Below, piece after piece: positions 31,174 through 42,023 of a stretch of DNA of 64,000 bases. A program made the translations under genes and the position numbers. This stretch comes from Ichthyophis bannanicus (lineage: Eukaryota > Chordata > Amphibia > Gymnophiona > Ichthyophiidae): the NCBI GenBank assembly GCA_033557465.1, contig CM066048.1:19630305-19694304 (forward strand), in the 5' to 3' direction. Below the pieces are notes generated by a model that saw only the letters and a list, made by a program, of their open reading frames with translations, had not been told where the DNA came from and did not search any database. Every line of letters begins with the position of its first letter. The first letter of the stretch is position 1.

Positions 31174-32330
31174 ATGTCATTTTGCCCCCAGATGGGGGCA
31201 AATAACAGCAGAGCATTGGACACTCTCCATCATAAAGGAGGGGTACAAACTTCATTTCTCAAGCATGCCCCCTCACACAATAGTGAAGCAGTTCAATTCT
31301 CTGACACCTCTCATCAACCTCTTAGGTCAAGAGGTTGCCATTCTTCTTGCCCAAGGGGCAATAGAAGAAGTGCCTCTGCATCAGCAGGGCACAGGGTTCT
31401 AGTCCCCTTATTTTCTTATCCCAAAGAAAACAGGGGGATTCAGACCTATATTAGATCTCAGAGAATTGAACAAATTCCTTGTCAAGGAGAAATTCAAAAT
31501 GATTTCTCTCGGGGCTCTGCTTCCATACCTTCAGAGTCAGGATTGGCTTTGTTCTCTAGATCTCAAGGATGCGTATACACCCATGTACTCATCCATCCAA
31601 CCCACAGGAAGTTCCTTCGGTTCCTTTTTCAAGGAAAGCACTTCCAATACAGGGTGCTTCCTTTTGGTCTGGCCTCTGCTCCAAGGGTGTTCACGAAATG
31701 CATGGCTGTGGTAGCAGCATTTCTCCGTACTCTGGGACTATTCGTCTTCCCTTACTTGGACGACTGAATCATTCGAGCTCCATCACAGTCAGAGGCCAAG
31801 ACTTCTCTATCCTGCACAATGCGTATCCTCCAGTATTTAGGGCTGGTAATAAACATCCCAAAATCCAGTCTGACACCCACTCAATCTTTAGAGTTCATAG
31901 GAGCTCTTCTGGATACCACAAGAGCAAGGGCCTATCTCCCCCAGGCCCGTTGCCTTCACTTAGTGCAGTTAGCTTCTCAAGCAGTGCTAAAGCCTCATCT
32001 AACTGCTCAAGAAATGTTGCAATTACTGGGCCACATGGCATCCACCGTGCATGTGGTACCATATGCTTGCCTTCACATGAGGGCAGCTCAGTGGACTTTA
32101 TCCACCCAATGGACCCAGGCATCAGGGTGCCTGTCAGACAAAATAGCAAACACAAGTCGCCTCATTTTGTCCCTCCAATGGTGGAGGTCCACTCAAAATC
32201 TGTTGCTAGGGTGCGCCTTCCAACAACCCTTACCCCAAGCAACTCTCACAACGGATGCTTCTCCAAAGGGTTGGGGAGCTCATCTGCAAGACTTCACCCA
32301 GGGCACCTGGTCTCCACAAGAGAGTTACAT
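31174..32330 (+). pseudogene. DIRS-3 reverse transcriptase / RNase H, N-terminal part
   Basis: RT motifs are FLIPKKTGGF-type residues, LDLRELNKFLVKEKFKM, DWLCSLDLKDAYT (catalytic Asp), KHFQYRVLPFGL and FVFPYLDD (31757 region) followed immediately by a TGA at 31765-31767. RNase H begins with TLTTDASPKGWGAHL (32250). There is a frameshift between DAYT and the following strand near 31580. The frame is cut at about 32330 by the CR1 insertion and resumes near 39810. Confidence 0.85.
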
Positions 32331-32689
32331 AGTAACATAGTAAATGACGGCAGATAAAGACCAGCATGGTCCATCTAGTCTGCCCAGTAAGATGGCAAGA
32401 GTAGGTGCACCTGTCGCTCTGTGCAGGCTACCCCTCCCCATGTCTTTGTTTAGGGGTAAACCTACCACTCCATGTAGGATACCCCTATTTGTTGAGACGT
32501 TATATATTTGTTGAGACATTATATGGTTCAGAAGTTAGATGGTACCGTTTATTTTGTTTTGTTTTGTTTTTTCAAAGAAATGTTTATTAGAAGCACTTAA
32601 AACAATACAACAACAATTACAAAGTTGCTTCAAGTTTTTCCAGTATATAGTCAAGATTAAATGCCTGCATACCCCGGGCAGGGTTGTAT

Positions 32690-32850
32690 CTTATCCTCCG
32701 TCCCAGGGTGTTGCCACAGTACAAACCCAAGTTTCTCCCATCTGCCTACCCCTCCCCTTCCCCCCCCTCTCCCCCACCCACCCCTCCCTCCCTCCCAGGA
32801 TCTGCGGGGTCATCGGGGATTCTCTCCTCTGTGGACCAAAAACCTCCTCG
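32690..32850 (-). repeat. L1-1 3'UTR G-rich polypurine tract
   Basis: The minus strand is GGGAGGGAGGG-like through 32735-32795. G-rich polypurine tracts in the 3'UTR are a known trait of L1 elements. A similar tract lies at 61415-61475 in L1-2. Confidence 0.8.
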
Positions 32851-32853
32851 AGT

Positions 32854-35589
32854 TCACCCCAAGCATAGAATCTCACTGCGAATTTTGGGCCCCAAATTCT
32901 GAATATAAGGTGTCCACACCATGAGAAAAGAGGCCCAACTGCGGGGGTGTCTCTGTGCACTCCTCCTCTCCAGAAGCATATAATGATGAAACCCATTTCG
33001 CCATTCCCAAAAAGAGGGGGCTGCAGGCTCCAACCGCCGCCTCAGGACAGGGCCTTTCCCCACCAGACATGCCTTCCGTATCAACAATTTCTGCCACCTG
33101 CCCTTCGGGTGGAGTGGTCCCAGCTGATCCAGCACTATGAGCCGCCCTGTCCAGCAAACCTGTTGCTGCAATATATCGCTCAGAAAAGTTGCTATTTTCA
33201 ACCAATAGCGGCAGGTGTGCGAGCAACCCCACCACATATGACCTAAATCCGCTAGTGGACATGCACATTTCGGGCACCCCCCGTAATCCGTAAGATGACT
33301 ACGCAGTGCCCTCCTCGGAGAGAAATGGGCTCGGACAATACTCTTAAACTGGATTTCCCGCCATCGAGCTCCCTCCGCCAGACCGGCCACCCTGCACAAC
33401 GCCGCCCTTATGGAACCCGGAGCCACCTCACAACCCAGTTCACGCGCCCAGGAGGCCTCCTCCGCCGAGTAGTCTACCGGCTTCCCATAGGGCTCTAATG
33501 CTTTTTTAAAGTGTGTAATAGTTGGTACGTCCCCTGTTCCCAGGGCGAAGAACTCTAAGATCCGTGCGGAACGGTCACTCTGTAGTTCCCGTCTCGCCAC
33601 GGAGTTCACATAATGTAATAACTGCTGGTGTGGGAACAAAGAAGTCTTAGGGCACAAGTCATATTCATGACAGAGCGCTTCCAAAGATTTGCACCGCCCA
33701 TCTAAATCGACTACGTGCCCCAACAACCGTATTCCGACCTGTGCCCATTGACCAAAGGGGGTCGACTCCGAACCCGGGGGGAACAAGGCATTCCCTTGCA
33801 GCGGCAGCCAACTCGAAGTCTCTGATGGACTCCCCCACAGTGTATTCAGCCGTTGCCAAGTACGCCGCGCTGCCTGTACCAACACACTTTTCACTATATG
33901 ACTCGGCAGAGCCGCCCGAGGGAGGTGAAGAACCGCCAGCAATGAGTGCAGTGCTACCAAAGCCTCTTCCACCTCCCTTGGGGTATACAGCTCCGTATTA
34001 CCAAGCCAGTCCCCCAGGTGCCTAGCCTGGCAGGCCAAAGCGTAGGTGCAGAGATCAGGCACTCCAATCCCTCCAGATCTCCAGCTCCCCCTTAAACGGC
34101 GTAGCTGTATACGCGCCCTAGCTCCCCGCCAAAGAAAACCACAAAACTCCCGTTCAATGCGCAAGAGGTCGCGACGGAGCAGCCAGACCGGTAAAGTTTG
34201 TAACCAATAAAGAATCCGTGGTAGTATCACCATCCCCAGGACTGCCGCCCTGCCTAAGAGGGACAAGGGGAGAGGCATCCAAGCCCGAAGCTGCGAGCGA
34301 ACTTTAGACCAAATACGCTCGAAATTCTGTTTATACAATGCCGATGTATCTTTGAGTGTGATCCCCAGGTAAATGAAGGAGGCATCCGCCCACCGCAACG
34401 GGAAGCTCCCTTCCCAACGCCCCTGTAATTGACCACCAATGTCCAAGGCTTCCGACTTGTCTCGATTAATCCGTAAACCCGCGAAAACACCGAAGCGAGT
34501 AAACTCCGCAAGTAGACTCGGCAGCGAGTGTTGCAGGTCGCATAAATGGACTAAAATGTCATCTGCAAAGGCGGCCACTTTAAAACCACAGGGCCCGACA
34601 GGAACACCGTGAATCGCGTTAGAGCCCGCTATGCTCCGCAACAGTGGATCGAGAGTTAACACAAACAATAACGGGGAGAGCGGGCAGCCCTGTCGCGTGC
34701 CCCGTTCGAGATTGAATGAATCAGACAGGGCCCCATTACATAAAATACTAGCGGTAGGGTTTGCGTATAATAACTTCACCATTGCAATAAAGGGGTCGCC
34801 CAGCCCATAGCGGGGTAGGAGGAACCTCAGATAGTCCCAATTGACCCGGTCAAATGCTTTTTCCGCGTCGAAACTGATCAACAGGGACTGTATCTCTCGC
34901 GCACGCACCCATTCCATAGAGGCTAGAATCTTCCGCAGGTTCTGCACCGCATGCCTCCCTTGCACAAAACCCACCTGTGACTCATGCAATAGGCCTCCCA
35001 GGACGGCAGCCAAGCGATCCGCTAGAACCTTTGCGAGCACCTTCAAGTCGAAATTCAATAAGGAGATGGGCCTATAAGAGGCAGCCAGCAGGTGGTCCTT
35101 ACCGGGTTTAGGAATCAAAGTGATAAATGCATGATTTATTCCCCAATTAAACTTCCCCTGCTCCACCCTCCTGCAGTACACCTCAGTTAAAACAGGGGTA
35201 AGCCGGTCTGCCAGTAATTTATAGAACTCTGCCCCAAAGCCGTCCGGGCCAGGTGATTTGTAACAGCTAGCCCCCATGATTACTTTGTGGATCTCCTCTT
35301 CTGCCACCGGTGCACCCAGCACCGAACGCTGCTCCGCAGTCAACATAGGGAGGCTCAGTTCCTGAAAGTAGCTTTCCATGGATGCCAACGACCCTGCGTT
35401 TCCCTGATATAATTTCCGAAAGAAGCCACGGAACACTTGGGCTATTGCCTGACTATTTGTATGCAGTTGGCCCTGATCGTCACGCAATGCCGCTATAGAG
35501 CGGGGCCCCCTGCTACCACGTAGACAGCGCGCCAGAAGTCTCCCCGGTTTGTTCCCAAAACGATAAAGTTGATACCGGTAATATAACAA
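32854..35589 (-). CDS. L1-1 ORF2 reverse transcriptase and C-terminal domain
   Basis: A 911-codon open frame. RT blocks include SPGPDGFGAEFY, LIPKPGKDHLLAASYRPISL, SFDAEKAFDRVNW (catalytic Asp), ERGTRQGCPLSPLLF and AAFADDILVHL (catalytic pair, about residue 340). Downstream is the L1-type C-terminal region, with a Cys/His cluster (CPKCACPLADLGHMWWGC) matching the spacing of the L1 ORF2 zinc knuckle. The open segment starts after a frameshift in a T-run near 35590 that separates it from the endonuclease; the initial Met is not the true ORF2 start. Confidence 0.88.
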   Translation of the reverse strand: MLYYRYQLYRFGNKPGRLLARCLRGSRGPRSIAALRDDQGQLHTNSQAIAQVFRGFFRKLYQGNAGSLASMESYFQELSLPMLTAEQRSVLGAPVAEEEIHKVIMGASCYKSPGPDGFGAEFYKLLADRLTPVLTEVYCRRVEQGKFNWGINHAFITLIPKPGKDHLLAASYRPISLLNFDLKVLAKVLADRLAAVLGGLLHESQVGFVQGRHAVQNLRKILASMEWVRAREIQSLLISFDAEKAFDRVNWDYLRFLLPRYGLGDPFIAMVKLLYANPTASILCNGALSDSFNLERGTRQGCPLSPLLFVLTLDPLLRSIAGSNAIHGVPVGPCGFKVAAFADDILVHLCDLQHSLPSLLAEFTRFGVFAGLRINRDKSEALDIGGQLQGRWEGSFPLRWADASFIYLGITLKDTSALYKQNFERIWSKVRSQLRAWMPLPLSLLGRAAVLGMVILPRILYWLQTLPVWLLRRDLLRIEREFCGFLWRGARARIQLRRLRGSWRSGGIGVPDLCTYALACQARHLGDWLGNTELYTPREVEEALVALHSLLAVLHLPRAALPSHIVKSVLVQAARRTWQRLNTLWGSPSETSSWLPLQGNALFPPGSESTPFGQWAQVGIRLLGHVVDLDGRCKSLEALCHEYDLCPKTSLFPHQQLLHYVNSVARRELQSDRSARILEFFALGTGDVPTITHFKKALEPYGKPVDYSAEEASWARELGCEVAPGSIRAALCRVAGLAEGARWREIQFKSIVRAHFSPRRALRSHLTDYGGCPKCACPLADLGHMWWGCSHTCRYWLKIATFLSDILQQQVCWTGRLIVLDQLGPLHPKGRWQKLLIRKACLVGKGPVLRRRLEPAAPSFWEWRNGFHHYMLLERRSAQRHPRSWASFLMVWTPYIQNLGPKIRSEILCLG

Positions 35590-36645
35590 CGATTTTTTTG
35601 CCGCTGATGAAGCAATTCATTGAGAGACGATTGCAGCTCCCAAAGCAAGCGTCTATTAACCACCGTGGGGTTCCCCGCGCACCGTCGACGAGCCTTTACA
35701 ACCTGTCGTTCCAGTTGAACTATTCGGGACGCAATTAACTTCCGTTTCTGTGCCCCATAGGCAATGTCACCGCGCAGGACCACCTTCACTGTTTCCCACA
35801 ATAGTTCAGGCTCATCTCTGTGCTGCCGATGATTGTCCATGAATTCACCCCATCTCTGTTCCAAGTAGGTATGAAATTCGGCATCCACGTACAGCCCAAA
35901 AGGAAACCGCCAAATGCGCTGCAAGGGAGCGGGGTCCCCCCACCGCAAGTCTACCCATACTGGCGCATGGTCGGATATCACACCGGACCAATCTCCGCTT
36001 CTCCAACCTGCGCGAATAATCTTTCCGAGAGCAAAACGTAGTCAATCCGCGCACTTGAGTCATGAGCCCGCGACTGATGCGTAAAGTCCCGCTCCGATGG
36101 GTGAAGTAAACGCCACGGGTCCACCAACCCAAGGCGGCGTCGTAGGCCCTGAAGTGCTCTAGTGGTCGGGACCCGCCACCCCTCCCGCCCTCCTCCTGAT
36201 GTATCTAAATCGATATCCATAACCCCATTACAGTCTCCCGCCAGGATCAGAGGGGCATCTGGGAGCTGCTCAACCTGCGAGGCCAAACAGGCATAAAAAG
36301 ATTTGTCTAGGACATTGGGGGCATATAGATTACTCATCACCACCCGCCGTCCCTCCAAGGAGCCATATACCAAAAGATATCTACCTTTGGGATCAACACA
36401 TTGCTGTTCAAGTTCAAATCGCACACGCTTATGGATCAGCAGGACCACCCCACCCCACCTTTTTTTCCATACGCTGGGGCCCCCCAACTCTGCCCTACCC
36501 AATCCCTCTGTAGTTTCGCATGTTCCTCAGCAGTCTGGTGGGTTTCCTGCAGGAAAGCGATATCACATTGCAGCCGGGCTAGAGCCTGCAACACTTTATA
36601 AAGTTTAATAGGGTTGCCTATTCTACAAATATTCTAAGACACGAT
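35493..36645 (-). pseudogene. L1-1 ORF2 apurinic-type endonuclease
   Basis: Reading on the minus strand from about 36645, the first strand IVSWN has a stop in place of Trp (TAG). CDIAFLQETHQT (catalytic Glu), LAGDCNGVMDIDLD (catalytic Asp/Asn), ARIDYVLLSERL and ISDHAPVWVD (catalytic His) follow. A one-base shift at 35978-35981 separates SDH from the preceding block, and the frame changes again near 35590 before RT. This endonuclease nicks target DNA for target-primed reverse transcription. Confidence 0.86.
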
Positions 36646-38071
36646 CTTCAGCTTAAGGCGGGTTATAACACCACACATAGACCGGTATATTAATCATCTG
36701 TAAGTGAAACCCCCCAGCCTGGGGTCCACCCCTGCACAATCCCAATTCCTCAGTGTTTACCACCCGCATGACCTCGTGATCCCATTGTGCCCCAACCCCT
36801 CCCCTCCCAGAGCCCCCCTAACCGTCCCTCCCCTCCCCTACCCCTTCCCCAACCCCCTCTCCCCCCTAATCTCAGGACCTTCTCCACCTCCCCCCACTCT
36901 AGAGAAGTCCAACCCAGGTCCCACTGAGTGCGCCCGACCCCCCGCCCGCTAGACAGTATATTATTAATCCCGTGATCAATTCGAGCGCCTCCCTTCGGTG
37001 CCACTAGCATAAATAAAATCCCGCGTCGCTCAGGCAATCCAATGCCCCCAAATCCCCAGACCCCCGGTGAGGGCCCTAGAAGCTGCTAATGGCCAAGCCC
37101 CATATGCTAGCGAACTGAAACAAACCATAGGCCCCAACTAGGAGGGGGCTTTACTGCAGACTCTGAGTTTATAATTGCCGATGATAATACACAAAAAAAG
37201 GAACCCATCGCACCCTAGCAATAACAAAAAAGAATAGAGGGCTTTAACGCCAATGAAAACAAAGACATTGAACACAGTCAGCTAGTCGCGCAGTATTACA
37301 AGGCATGAAGACTAACCCCCCGGGCTGCATTCTACTAGGCCCTCCTCCCACGACAGCATTACTCCCAGCCCCCCCAGCATAAGGAAAAAAGAAAGGAGGA
37401 GAGAAACAACCCCAACAAAGTAGGGAGGGACCCAAAGTGCGGGAATCATGTCCCCGGACCCCACTCCCGCCTCCCATACAGACGGGGCGATTAAGGGGGG
37501 GGGATATCCAAAACAGCGCGATAAGGCAGCGCATCTCACACAGACAATTAGTATGGCACCCCCCCCCCCCCCCCCACCCTCAAGCGGCAACAGCGTGTCC
37601 CAGGACCAGCCTATCAAGCAAATCCACATTCCCGGGGGAAAATACAGTAGTGTTAAAAGAAAGAGAAAAAATAAAATAAATAAATAAAATAAACGTCATG
37701 CCCCCAAAAACTGCAAACTTTTAAACATGCCTATATCTGAGAAAGGACTCTCCAGGAGAGAATAAAAATAAAAAGGCAAAGGAAGAAGCACAGTCAACTG
37801 GATACATTTCTCAGCGGCTTTGTAGAATCTGAAACAATATTGCAAGTCACCACAAAGCAAGTTTGTAACTAAATGAACAATCCAACGGGCACATTGTTAC
37901 TCGGCCGACAGTCAATGATACAGGCCTGGCTAAGGCTGAGGCCTGCTTTTCCTCCTACTGCCATGTGCTTCACTCTCAATGAGGAAACAGGTCGCCACCA
38001 AACAGTCCATGCTGGGAGACTCAACGAGGCGATGTTGAGGGTGTCTGTCCCCTGGCGATCAGTTGGTTCAC

Positions 38072-38864
38072 CTAACCTTCCGCCTCTGCAGCTGCTGCAA
38101 ACACGTGGTGGGATCCTTCGTGCATTATGTGCAATTTAGCTGGATATTGTACAGTGAACCGGATTCCAGCACCAATGAGTTTCTCACAAAGAGGGGCATA
38201 TTCACGGCGTTTTCTACTCAGCACAGCTGAGTAATCTTGTGCAACGCGAATCTTTGAATTGCTATAAAGAGCTTCCCCCTTCTGTCGAGCCGCTCGTAAT
38301 ATCTTTTCTTTTTGTGGGAAGTAGGTAAACTTTACCAGCACAATTCTAGGCCGGGTGTCCCTTGTCTGCTTACCACCGACACGATGCGCTCGTTCGATGC
38401 GAATCGGGCCGCCGCGCTCATCGCCATCCAAAATCTGTGTAAAGAGCGTCTCCAGGTAGCCCTGCAGATCTTTGTCGGCAACGCTCTCGGGTATACCCAT
38501 GAACCGGAGGTTGCTGCGCCATGACCTGTTCTCCAGGTCATCGAGCTTAGCCTCGTGTGTTACAAGTTGGTGCCTTAGGCCAGCCACCTCCGTCTCCAGC
38601 ACCTCGATCTTGTCTTCGGCTTGCCCCAGACGGTCTTCCGCCTCCCGAAGTCGATTCAAGGCTATCGACAGAGGCACGCAGTCCATCCATCTTCTCATGG
38701 AGTGCATCAAATTGCGGCGATAGAGCCGCGGCTACCGCCGCTGACATCACGTCTAGTGAGGCAGGGGACTTAGGTGAACCGGACGCCGCAGCCATGTCAG
38801 CCATCTTGCTGGGGCCAGCCACCCACTCCCGCTCTCTCCTGGTCGCTTTAGGCGCTGCCGCCAT
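38072..38864 (-). pseudogene. L1-1 ORF1 RNA-binding protein
   Basis: The N-terminal part (MAAAPKATRREREW, minus strand from about 38864) leads through a coiled coil (LREAEDRLGQAEDKIEVLET), an RRM-type domain (DLENRSWRSNLRFMGIPE, IRIERAHRVG, RIVLVKFTYFPQKEKIL) and a C-terminal domain (YAPLCEKLIGAGIRFTVQYP). This is the L1 ORF1p/transposase-22 architecture. One frameshift near 38640-38700 separates the N-terminus from a 212-codon open stretch that includes the coiled coil onward. Confidence 0.87.
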
Positions 38865-39809
38865 GCTATCTGTCCGCAGGAACCACACACAAGAGCTCTG
38901 TGTGCACTCCAAGGTACCCTAGATACCTTTTCGTCCGTTGTCCGCTGGAGTTACACGGTTCTAAATCGCTGGTTTGGGCAGCGGGGCACGGAGCGCTCTC
39001 AGGATGCGACCACTACTCTGCTCGCATCACGTGACCTCTTCGTTTATTTTGTTTTTATCCTATTGCTGTAAAGGGATCCACTGTGTTTGTCCCATGCCTT
39101 TTTGAATTCCGTCACCGTGTTCGCCCCTACCACTTCCATCGGGAGGGCATTCCAAGCGTCCACCACCCTTTCAGTGAAAAAATATTTCCTGATATTGCCT
39201 TTCAATTTACCCCCTTGCAACTTCATGTTATGCCCTCTAGTTTTGCAGGTTCCCCGTCTTTGTAAGAGGTTTGTTTGTTCATCATTTCTCTTTAAGTATT
39301 TAAAGGTCTGAATCATATCTCCCCTGTCCCTCCTCTCCTCCAAAGTGTACATATTTAGGTCTTCAAGTCTCTTCTCATAAGGCTTCTGACGCAGGCTCCA
39401 AATCATTTTGGTCACCTTCCTCTGAACAGTTTCCAGTCTTTTTACATCTTTTGCAAGATATGGTCTCCAAAACTGAACACAGTATTCCAAGTGAGGCCTC
39501 ACCAGTGACTTATACAGTGGCATAAGTACCTCCTCTTTTCTGCTGGTAATCCCTCTTTGTATGCAGCCCAACATCCTCCTGGCTTTTGCCACTGCCTTGT
39601 CGCACTGTTTCGCCACCTTGAGATCAGAGATAATCACACCAAGGTCTTTCTCCTGAACCGTGCATACCAACCTCTCACCCCCTATCGCGTACATTTCTCT
39701 TGAATTTCTGCTACCCAAGTGCATGACACTGCACTTTTTCGCATTAAATCGTAGTTGCCAAGCATTAGACCAGTCTACATATCAATCTCTTGGAACTCAA
39801 TTAGAGTTG

Positions 39810-40496
39810 TCTACATATCAATCTCTTGGAACTCAGAGCAATTTTCCTGGCTCTGCGAGTGTTCCACTCCCTGCTCAGCTACAAGACAGTCCTCATTCAC
39901 ACGGACAATCAGGTAGCCATGTTTTATGTGAACAAGCAGGGGGGAATGGGCTCTCTGTCGCTTTGCGACTATGGGCCCTCGCCAGAGAGCATCAGATTCA
40001 TCTGCTGGCAGTATATCTTCCAGGCATTCAAAACTCTTGGGCGGACAGACTCAGTCGAGTTCTCCTTCCACACGAATGGTCTCTGCATGCAGACCAGGTG
40101 ACCAGGATGTTTCAACTTTGGGGAACCCCGGACATAGACCTCTTTGCAAGTCTGTGGAATGCCAAACTTCCCCGGTTCTGTTCCAGAATTCCGTCTCAGG
40201 GAGCTCGGGCCAGGGATGCTTTCCTCCTTTACTGGGGTCAAGACTTCCTGTATGCCTTTCCACCCATTCCCCTAATTCCCAAAACCCTCTTCAAGCTTCA
40301 GAGATACAGAGGCCATATGATCCTCATAGCACCACATTGGCCACGGCAAATGTGGTACCCTCTGCTTCTACATCTTTCTCAAGCTCCCTCCTTGGAGTTA
40401 TGGTCTGCTCCAGATCTCCTATTTCAGGAGGATGGGATGTTATGGCATACCAATCCCCAGTCCCTGCATCTCAGGGCTTGGTTGCTGAAGGCCTAG
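39810..40496 (+). pseudogene. DIRS-3 RNase H / methylase-like part after the CR1 insertion
   Basis: It resumes with INLLELRAIFLALRV (Glu), LIHTDNQVAMFYVNKQ (Asp), a frameshift near 39965, then ADRLSRVLLPHEW (Asp) and the methylase-like block DIDLFASLWNAKLPRF, DAFLLYWGQDFLYAFPPI and PHWPRQMWYP. It ends at a TAG (40494-40496), overlapping the recombinase frame that starts upstream in the -1 phase. Confidence 0.85.
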
Positions 40497-41531
40497 ATCT
40501 CCAAGATCTTCATCTTTCTCAGCAAGTGAAAGATGTTCTTTATGCTTCCAGAAAACCTTCCACTAGACGTTCTTATGCTTTCAAGTGGAAAAGGTTCACT
40601 ATTTGGTGTTCAGAAAAGGGTTTTAACCCCCTTGCTATACCTCTGGAATCTTTACTGGAGTATCTCCTCCATTTGTCTAATGCAGGCCTTAAGACAAATT
40701 CAGTAAGAGTCCATTTGAGTGCTATTGCAGCTTCTCTTAAACCTCTAAATGGACAACCTATTTCCTTTCATCCTCTTATAGCAAGATTCATGAGAGGCCT
40801 CCTTCTAACTAAGCCTCCCATTAGACCACCTCCGGTGGCATGGGACTTGAACCTGGTTCTTGGTCAGCTCATGAAGCCACCTTTCGAACCCTTAGCTACC
40901 ACCTCCTTGAAATGCCTTTCTTGAAAGGTTATCTTTCTCATTGCAATCACATCAGCACGCCGCATTAGTGAATTGCAAGCACTAGTAGCTAATCCACCTT
41001 ATACAAGGTTCCATCAGGACAAGGTAGTCCTTAGGACTCATCCACACTTTATACCTAAGGTGGTCTCGCCTTTTCATCTCAACCAAGAGGTCTACCTACC
41101 TGTCTTTTTTCCAGGACCTCATGCATCACATTCAGAGAGGAATCTTCATACTTTGGACTGTAAAAGAGCTCTGGCTTTTTACTTACAAAGGACACAGCAA
41201 CATAGAAAGTCCTCTCAACTCTTTGTTGCTTTTGATCCTTCTCATTTGGGACTTCCAGTCTCCAAGAGAACACTATCTAACTGGATTGCTCAGTGTATTT
41301 CTTTCGCCTATCAGAGTAAGAACCTTTCTCTGGAGGGCCATGTCACAGCTCACAATGTGAGAGCCATGGCAGCCTCAATGGCTCATCTGAACTCTGTCTA
41401 TTGATGACATCTGTCGAGCAGCCACTTGGGCCTCGGTTCATACCTTCACAGCCCATTACTGCTTGGACAAGGACTCCTGCCGGGATGCCTTGTTTGGTCA
41501 GGCTGTTCTCAAACACCTGTTCAATACCTAA
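40480..41531 (+). pseudogene. DIRS-3 tyrosine recombinase
   Basis: It has ASRKPSTRRSYAFKWKRF, LLEYLLHLSNAGLKTNSVRV, then a Trp-to-stop change (TGA 40922-40924 in LSWK), TSARRISELQ (Arg), VTAHNVRAMA (His, Arg) and, after a single-base frameshift near 41400, DDICRAATWASVHTFTAHYC (Tyr). Only these two lesions are visible, so the copy is close to intact for this gene. Confidence 0.88.
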
Positions 41532-41649
41532 TCAACTCCTACCCACCATCCCTTGTAGGATGCCAGAGATCCATGGGGGGAAGTGGAGCCCTTCTCAGGG
41601 ACACACAACTTCTGGGGTCTCTCCCTGGCACCTAAAGCTAGGGAGTCCC

Positions 41650-41750
41650 CATATGTGATGACTACATTCCTGCTTGTTCCTGGAGATAGCACAGTTACTC
41701 ACCTGTAACAGGTGATCTCCGGGAACAGCAGGAATTTAGTCCTCACAACC
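41650..41750 (+). repeat. DIRS-3 internal complementary region
   Basis: The reverse complement of the left terminus (ATGTGATGACTACATTCCTG to TCCTGGAGAT) is followed by the reverse complement of the right terminus (AGCACAGTTACTCACCTGTA). It predicts a circle junction TAACTATGCT|ATCTCCAGG, agreeing with the ends at 28881 and 42023. Confidence 0.88.
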
Positions 41751-41839
41751 CACCCACCTCCCCTAGGAGTTGTATCTCTCTATCTCTCTCTTCCTTTCCC
41801 TTGCTCTCTCTCTTTGTCTCAGCTCTAAAACTCAACTGG

Positions 41840-42023
41840 AGAGAGGCAGTAGGGAAAGGCGGGAAGGCAGCACGCAGGTGATGTGGGATGCTCCCAAAAG
41901 CGTTCTAATTGGATGCTGGGGAGCGTTCCCGCGCAGGCTCTGTCGGTACTGACGATACCCATATGTGAGGACTAAATTCCTGCTGTTCCTGGAGATCACC
42001 TGTTACAGGTGAGTAACTATGCT
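41840..42023 (+). repeat. DIRS-3 right inverted terminal repeat
   Basis: It contains GGATGCTGGGGAGCGTTCCC, the box ACCCATATGTGAGGAC, and the end GGTGAGTAACTATGCT. It is inverted relative to 28881-29060. Confidence 0.85.

Larger units (their letters stand above)
32561..39040 (-). mobile_element. L1-1: near full-length L1-type LINE (-)
   Basis: It is 6.5 kb with 5'UTR, ORF1, ORF2, a purine-rich 3'UTR and a poly(A)-type tail (AAAAC-rich on the minus strand) with an AATAAA signal. It is flanked by a 15-bp duplication CGTTTATTTTGTTTT at 32546-32560 and 39041-39055. Target-primed L1 insertions typically give such duplications. The 5' end GAGGTCACGTGATG matches the 5' end of L1-2 (44890). The host sequence is the CR1 (-). 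Confidence 0.92.
32331..39772 (-). mobile_element. CR1-type LINE (-), 5'-truncated, split by L1-1
   Basis: Its body (39724-39044 on the minus strand) is a 226-codon open frame with the CR1 C-terminal series [38 protein letters not shown] and RRDRGDMIQTFKYL. The 3' part (32560-32331) ends with the tail TTTACTATGTTACTATGTAA. Compared with the plus-strand CR1 at 3.95-4.0 kb, sequence on either side of L1-1 is contiguous. A 27-bp direct repeat (39773-39799 and 39809-39835) sits at its right junction with DIRS-3. Confidence 0.85.
28881..42023 (+). mobile_element. DIRS-3: DIRS retrotransposon (subfamily B), interrupted
   Basis: The left terminus ATCTCCAGGAATAAGCAGG (28881) and right terminus GGTGAGTAACTATGCT (42023) flank gag, RT/RNase H/methylase-like and recombinase, with an internal complementary region at 41650-41750. 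A CR1 (-) containing L1-1 interrupts RNase H (about 32331-39772). Minus these, DIRS-3 is about 5.7 kb. The ERV-2 env sequence on both sides joins with no target duplication longer than a base or two. Confidence 0.9.

Noticed and set aside
36704..37687. Plus-strand Pro-rich frames over L1-1
   Set aside because: They are antisense to the region between L1-1 ORF1 and ORF2, C-rich on this strand, and have no domain.
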